A stretch of DNA of 64,000 nucleotides from Sphaerochaeta sp. (GTDB lineage Bacteria; Spirochaetota; Spirochaetia; Sphaerochaetales; Sphaerochaetaceae), in NCBI GenBank assembly GCA_022482495.1, contig JAKVPA010000003.1, positions 144,905 to 208,904 on the forward strand. The letters are read 5' to 3'. A program made the position numbers and the translations under genes. Numbering within the stretch: position 1 is the first letter of the stretch; every line of letters starts with the position of its first letter. Shown here piece by piece: positions 61,363 through 64,000 of this stretch. The notes below the pieces were generated by a model that had not been told where the DNA came from, did not search any database, and worked only from the letters and a program-made list of their open reading frames with translations.

Positions 61363-62889
61363 TCACCGGGATTGCGGATCCTCAACCAACGGGAACTGTT
61401 CCTGCAGGAATGAGAGGTCAAGGTCGGGATACAACGGGAAGCGCTTGAGCAACGCTTCGATCCGGTCGTACGCTTCCTTCTTCGCCGCGGGATCAATGTG
61501 CGCGGTGCTCTTGGATTCCTGACCCGCCTTCTCCCCTTTGGCAAGGATTGCCGGACGGCTGTGCTTCAACACCAGGGCGATTACATCGGCGATCTCCTTC
61601 ATCTCCGGTTTTCCCATCCCCAGCGTGGTGACGGCCGGCGTTCCGATGCGCAGCCCGCTGGTGTACCACGGTCCATTGGGATCGAACGGCAACGCGTTGC
61701 GGTTCAGCGTGATGCCACACTCGCGAAGCGCGCCTTCCGCCTGTCTGCCGTTCAGCCCGAACGGACGGACATCCAGCAACATCAGATGGTTGTCCGTTCC
61801 ATCCGTATCAAGCGGGATTCCCTGACGCATCAACTCATCGGCAAGGAACTTGGCGTTGTCCACGATCTGCTGGGCGTACGTCTTGAACGACGGATCCAAC
61901 GCTTCGGTCAGGGCGATGGCTTTGGCGGCCATCATCTGGGGAAGCGGACCACCGATGACCAGCGGACATCCTTTGTCCACGCTCTCCGCGTACTCCTTCT
62001 TGCACAGGATCATGCCGCCACGAGGGCCGCGAAGCGTCTTGTGGGTCGTCGTGGTGACGACATCAGCCCACGCCACGGGATCATACGGGCCGGTGAACAC
62101 CTTTCCCGCGACCAGGCCTGCGAAATGGGCCATATCCACCATGAAGGTGGCGCCCACCTTGTGGGCGATCTCGCTCATCCGCTTGAAGTCGACCTTCCGG
62201 GGATATGCGCTGTAGCCGGCGATCAAAATCAACGGCTTGATCTCCATCGCCATCTTCTCAATGGCGTCATAATCCAGCAACTTGGTCTTCTCATCCACCG
62301 TATAGCTGTAGGCGTCAAACATCTGCGCAGAGACGTTCTGCCGGTATCCGTGGGTCAGGTGCCCGCCGGAATAGTAGTCAAGCCCCAGAATCCGCTGGTT
62401 GCCCAACTTGGCGCGGATCTTGTTCCAATCCTCACGGGACAGGTGGGAGGGGTTGGTCACTCCCAACTCCTCAAACGCCGGCATCTGGATGCGGGTGTTG
62501 AGGATTGCCCAATAGGCGCAGAGGTTGGCGTCGGCGCCGCTGTGCGGCTGCATGTAGGCATGCTCCGCGCCGAACAGCTTGCACGCCTGTTCGTCGGCGA
62601 ACGCCTCAATGGCGTCCACATTGTCGCATCCGGCATAGAACCGATGATACGGATACCCCTCGCTGTACTTGTCCGTCAGCAGGTTGCCCATGGCGCATTG
62701 CACGGAAAGGGAGGAGAAGTTCTCACTGGCGATCAACTTCAGATGGGTACGTTGGTCGGCGAGTTCCTGGACGATCCGTCCCGCCACAAGCGGCGACACC
62801 TTCGCCACTTCTTCCAAATTCGCGACATAAGCCACCATTGCGGCCTTGACGTCCTTGTTGCCTTCCAGATATGCACGCAACGCATCCAT
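61363..62889 (-). CDS. glyA: serine hydroxymethyltransferase (long form)
   Basis: A 508-residue PLP enzyme exchanging serine and glycine with tetrahydrofolate. Seen: HLKLIASENFSS near residue 45, TDKYSEGYPYHRFYAGCDNVD near 62-82, AYMQPHSGADAN near 100, VDMAHFAGLVAGKVF near 243, and TTTTHKTLRGPRGG with the PLP Lys near 275. It has the extra insertions that make chlamydial and spirochaetal GlyA about 500 residues long. Start ATG 62889 (MDALRAYLEG) has AGAGG about eight bases upstream; ATGs at 62895 and 62907 are in frame. A promoter TTGACA-18-GACAAT lies upstream. Terminated by the hairpin at 61248-61277. Confidence 0.93.
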   Translation of the reverse strand: MDALRAYLEGNKDVKAAMVAYVANLEEVAKVSPLVAGRIVQELADQRTHLKLIASENFSSLSVQCAMGNLLTDKYSEGYPYHRFYAGCDNVDAIEAFADEQACKLFGAEHAYMQPHSGADANLCAYWAILNTRIQMPAFEELGVTNPSHLSREDWNKIRAKLGNQRILGLDYYSGGHLTHGYRQNVSAQMFDAYSYTVDEKTKLLDYDAIEKMAMEIKPLILIAGYSAYPRKVDFKRMSEIAHKVGATFMVDMAHFAGLVAGKVFTGPYDPVAWADVVTTTTHKTLRGPRGGMILCKKEYAESVDKGCPLVIGGPLPQMMAAKAIALTEALDPSFKTYAQQIVDNAKFLADELMRQGIPLDTDGTDNHLMLLDVRPFGLNGRQAEGALRECGITLNRNALPFDPNGPWYTSGLRIGTPAVTTLGMGKPEMKEIADVIALVLKHSRPAILAKGEKAGQESKSTAHIDPAAKKEAYDRIEALLKRFPLYPDLDLSFLQEQFPLVEDPQSR

Positions 62890-62993
62890 TGCCATCACCT
62901 CTGTCATGAACGTTTGCCTGTATTGTCCTTCTTTGCCCAACTCATTGTCAATGAACCTAGCCAAGAAACAGCCGGAAGGGTACAATGAGGAGC

Positions 62994-64000
62994 ATGAACA
63001 GCGGTATCTGGCTCGACGTCAGTTCCATGGGAATTCTTGCCCTCCTTCTCGTCATCTACCAATACCGCGGTGACATACCCATACGACAGAACAAAATTCT
63101 CTTTTCCATGGTAAGACTGGCTTGTGTCTCCACCGTGGCGGACCTGGTCTGCGGACTGTATCTGGAAGGCACCATCCCTTCGTCAGACTGGGGTTTCTAC
63201 ATCGCCAAGGGCGTGATGGTATACGCCCAGACAACCAATGCATTCTTCCTGCTGTTGTACGTCAGGGAACTGACCAAACGAAGGAATACCCTCCGCGCCC
63301 AACGTGTGTTGCTTCTTTTCCCTTACATCCTGCAGACCGTCATGGTCATCGTCAACGTCCTGATCCGTTCCCGGGATTTTCTGGAAGGACCTTCCCTCCA
63401 CCAGTTCGGCATTCCGACGATCATCATGACCATCACCAGCAGTTACTTCGTCATCATGTCGGTGGTGCTGTTGTTCCTGCATCATTCCAAACTGACCCCC
63501 TACACCATCCTGGCACTCTGCGCGTATCTGCTTTTCTCCTATCTGGGTTCCATCTGGCAGTTGAACGATCCCAACATCCGTCTTGCCAATTTCACCATGG
63601 TCCTCGGCCTGCTCAACCTGTACCTGACCGTCCAGAACCCTGAAGAGATCATCGACGGACAAACGGGATGCCTGAACAGAAAGGCGTTCACCAAAACCAC
63701 CGAAGTGGCGCTGGAGGGAAAACAAGCCGAAACAATCGTCGTCATCGGAATCAAGGATTTTCCCCTGCTCACCGGACTCATGGACAGCGCTTCCACGACA
63801 GACCTTCTGACCCACCTGGTCGCCTCGCTTGGCCCCATCATCCAAGGCTCCGATCTGTATCGCATCGCCCAGGACCAGTTTGCCGTGTCGTTTGCCCCGG
63901 GAAAAGGGCTTAAGGCCGCAACAAACGCGCTTCTGTTGTTCTCCCAGACATGGAAAACGTCATCCCTGTCCCTGACGATGGAAGGATACAGCTGTGTGAT
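62994..64000 (+). CDS. membrane sensor protein with GGDEF-like region (3' truncated)
   Basis: 335 residues are visible; the gene runs off the window. Seven or so hydrophobic segments fill residues 1-205 (WLDVSSMGILALLLVIYQYR to FTMVLGLLNLYLTV), an arrangement common in spirochaetal seven-helix sensors. After the linker NPEEIIDGQTGCLNRKAF, which resembles the DxLTGLxNRRxF lead-in of GGDEF domains, a weakly conserved cyclase-like domain begins (SDLYRIAQDQFAVSF). The GGDEF motif itself is not visible. ATG 62994 follows TACAAT by seven bases; ATG 62985 is also in frame. Confidence 0.7.
   Translation, partial: MNSGIWLDVSSMGILALLLVIYQYRGDIPIRQNKILFSMVRLACVSTVADLVCGLYLEGTIPSSDWGFYIAKGVMVYAQTTNAFFLLLYVRELTKRRNTLRAQRVLLLFPYILQTVMVIVNVLIRSRDFLEGPSLHQFGIPTIIMTITSSYFVIMSVVLLFLHHSKLTPYTILALCAYLLFSYLGSIWQLNDPNIRLANFTMVLGLLNLYLTVQNPEEIIDGQTGCLNRKAFTKTTEVALEGKQAETIVVIGIKDFPLLTGLMDSASTTDLLTHLVASLGPIIQGSDLYRIAQDQFAVSFAPGKGLKAATNALLLFSQTWKTSSLSLTMEGYSCV

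Noticed and set aside
22282..62963. Octamer CCTAGCCA at the -35 position of two leaderless genes (22282-22289 and 62956-62963) as an alternative sigma-factor box
   Set aside because: Only two instances and the rest of the promoters differ; it could be chance.

Overview
The window is GC-rich chromosomal DNA (about 58-60% GC by eye) from a diderm bacterium. Gene content points to Spirochaetota, probably near Sphaerochaetaceae. The clues are substrate-binding proteins with signal peptides ending in AQGA(K/S)E, a PyrB-PyrI fusion, a PyrD-PyrK fusion, a PnrA/BMP-type nucleoside importer, a long-form GlyA, the RsmA N-terminus, and outer-membrane beta-barrel and lipoprotein genes. No taxonomic search was possible, so this is inference. 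No rRNA, tRNA, CRISPR array, insertion sequence or prophage was seen.

Layout. 1-4.9 kb: a COG2984-type ABC importer (two tandem binding proteins, permease, ATPase) and a MATE exporter. 4.9-8.7 kb (minus): the conserved rplU-rpmA-obgE-nadD-yqeK-lipoprotein-rsfS operon. 8.8-14.7 kb: a TetR gene, then a minus-strand sugar ABC operon bracketed by two small paralogous proteins that resemble the C-terminal domain of RarA/MgsA, with a divergent AraC regulator. 14.7-24.5 kb: argS, birA/bioY, cysE, mtaB, a TyrA-like gene, pta, a second MATE gene and rsmA. 24.3-32.9 kb: comEC, pgm, gph, rlmI, ykgJ, corA and an HD gene. 32.9-38.8 kb: an attenuator-controlled pyrBI-pyrE-pyrF-pyrDK-pyrC operon. 39-43 kb: a Wza/Wzc-like export pair. 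43.7-48.5 kb: a BMP/Pnr nucleoside importer. 48.5-53.5 kb: glutaredoxin, cellobiose phosphorylase, Mn-type pyrophosphatase and rpiB. 53.5-58.4 kb: two beta-barrel proteins, a phospholipase-D protein, a HAD/cytidine-deaminase pair and a dihydropyrimidinase-like gene. 58.5-64 kb: a divergent GcvPA/GcvPB pair, glyA, and a truncated membrane GGDEF-like sensor.

Three themes stand out. First, about eleven genes have a -10 hexamer ending only 6-7 nt before the start codon and no Shine-Dalgarno, which predicts leaderless mRNAs. Second, several operons carry visible control DNA: terminator plus leader peptide before pyrBI and before corA, a dyad shared by the divergent birA/bioY promoters, near-perfect palindromes at the cellobiose phosphorylase and BMP promoters, and terminators just after the binding-protein genes of both ABC operons. 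Third, ten otherwise intact conserved genes are interrupted by single-base indels, several in short homopolymers. That density suggests sequence error more than decay, so entries marked pseudogene should be read as 'frameshifted as given'.

The least expected protein-level observations are the paired stand-alone MgsA_C-like proteins in the sugar operon, the GcvP-like pair with replaced active-site motifs and no gcvT/gcvH nearby, and a HAD domain lacking its nucleophile joined (or adjacent) to cytidine deaminase.
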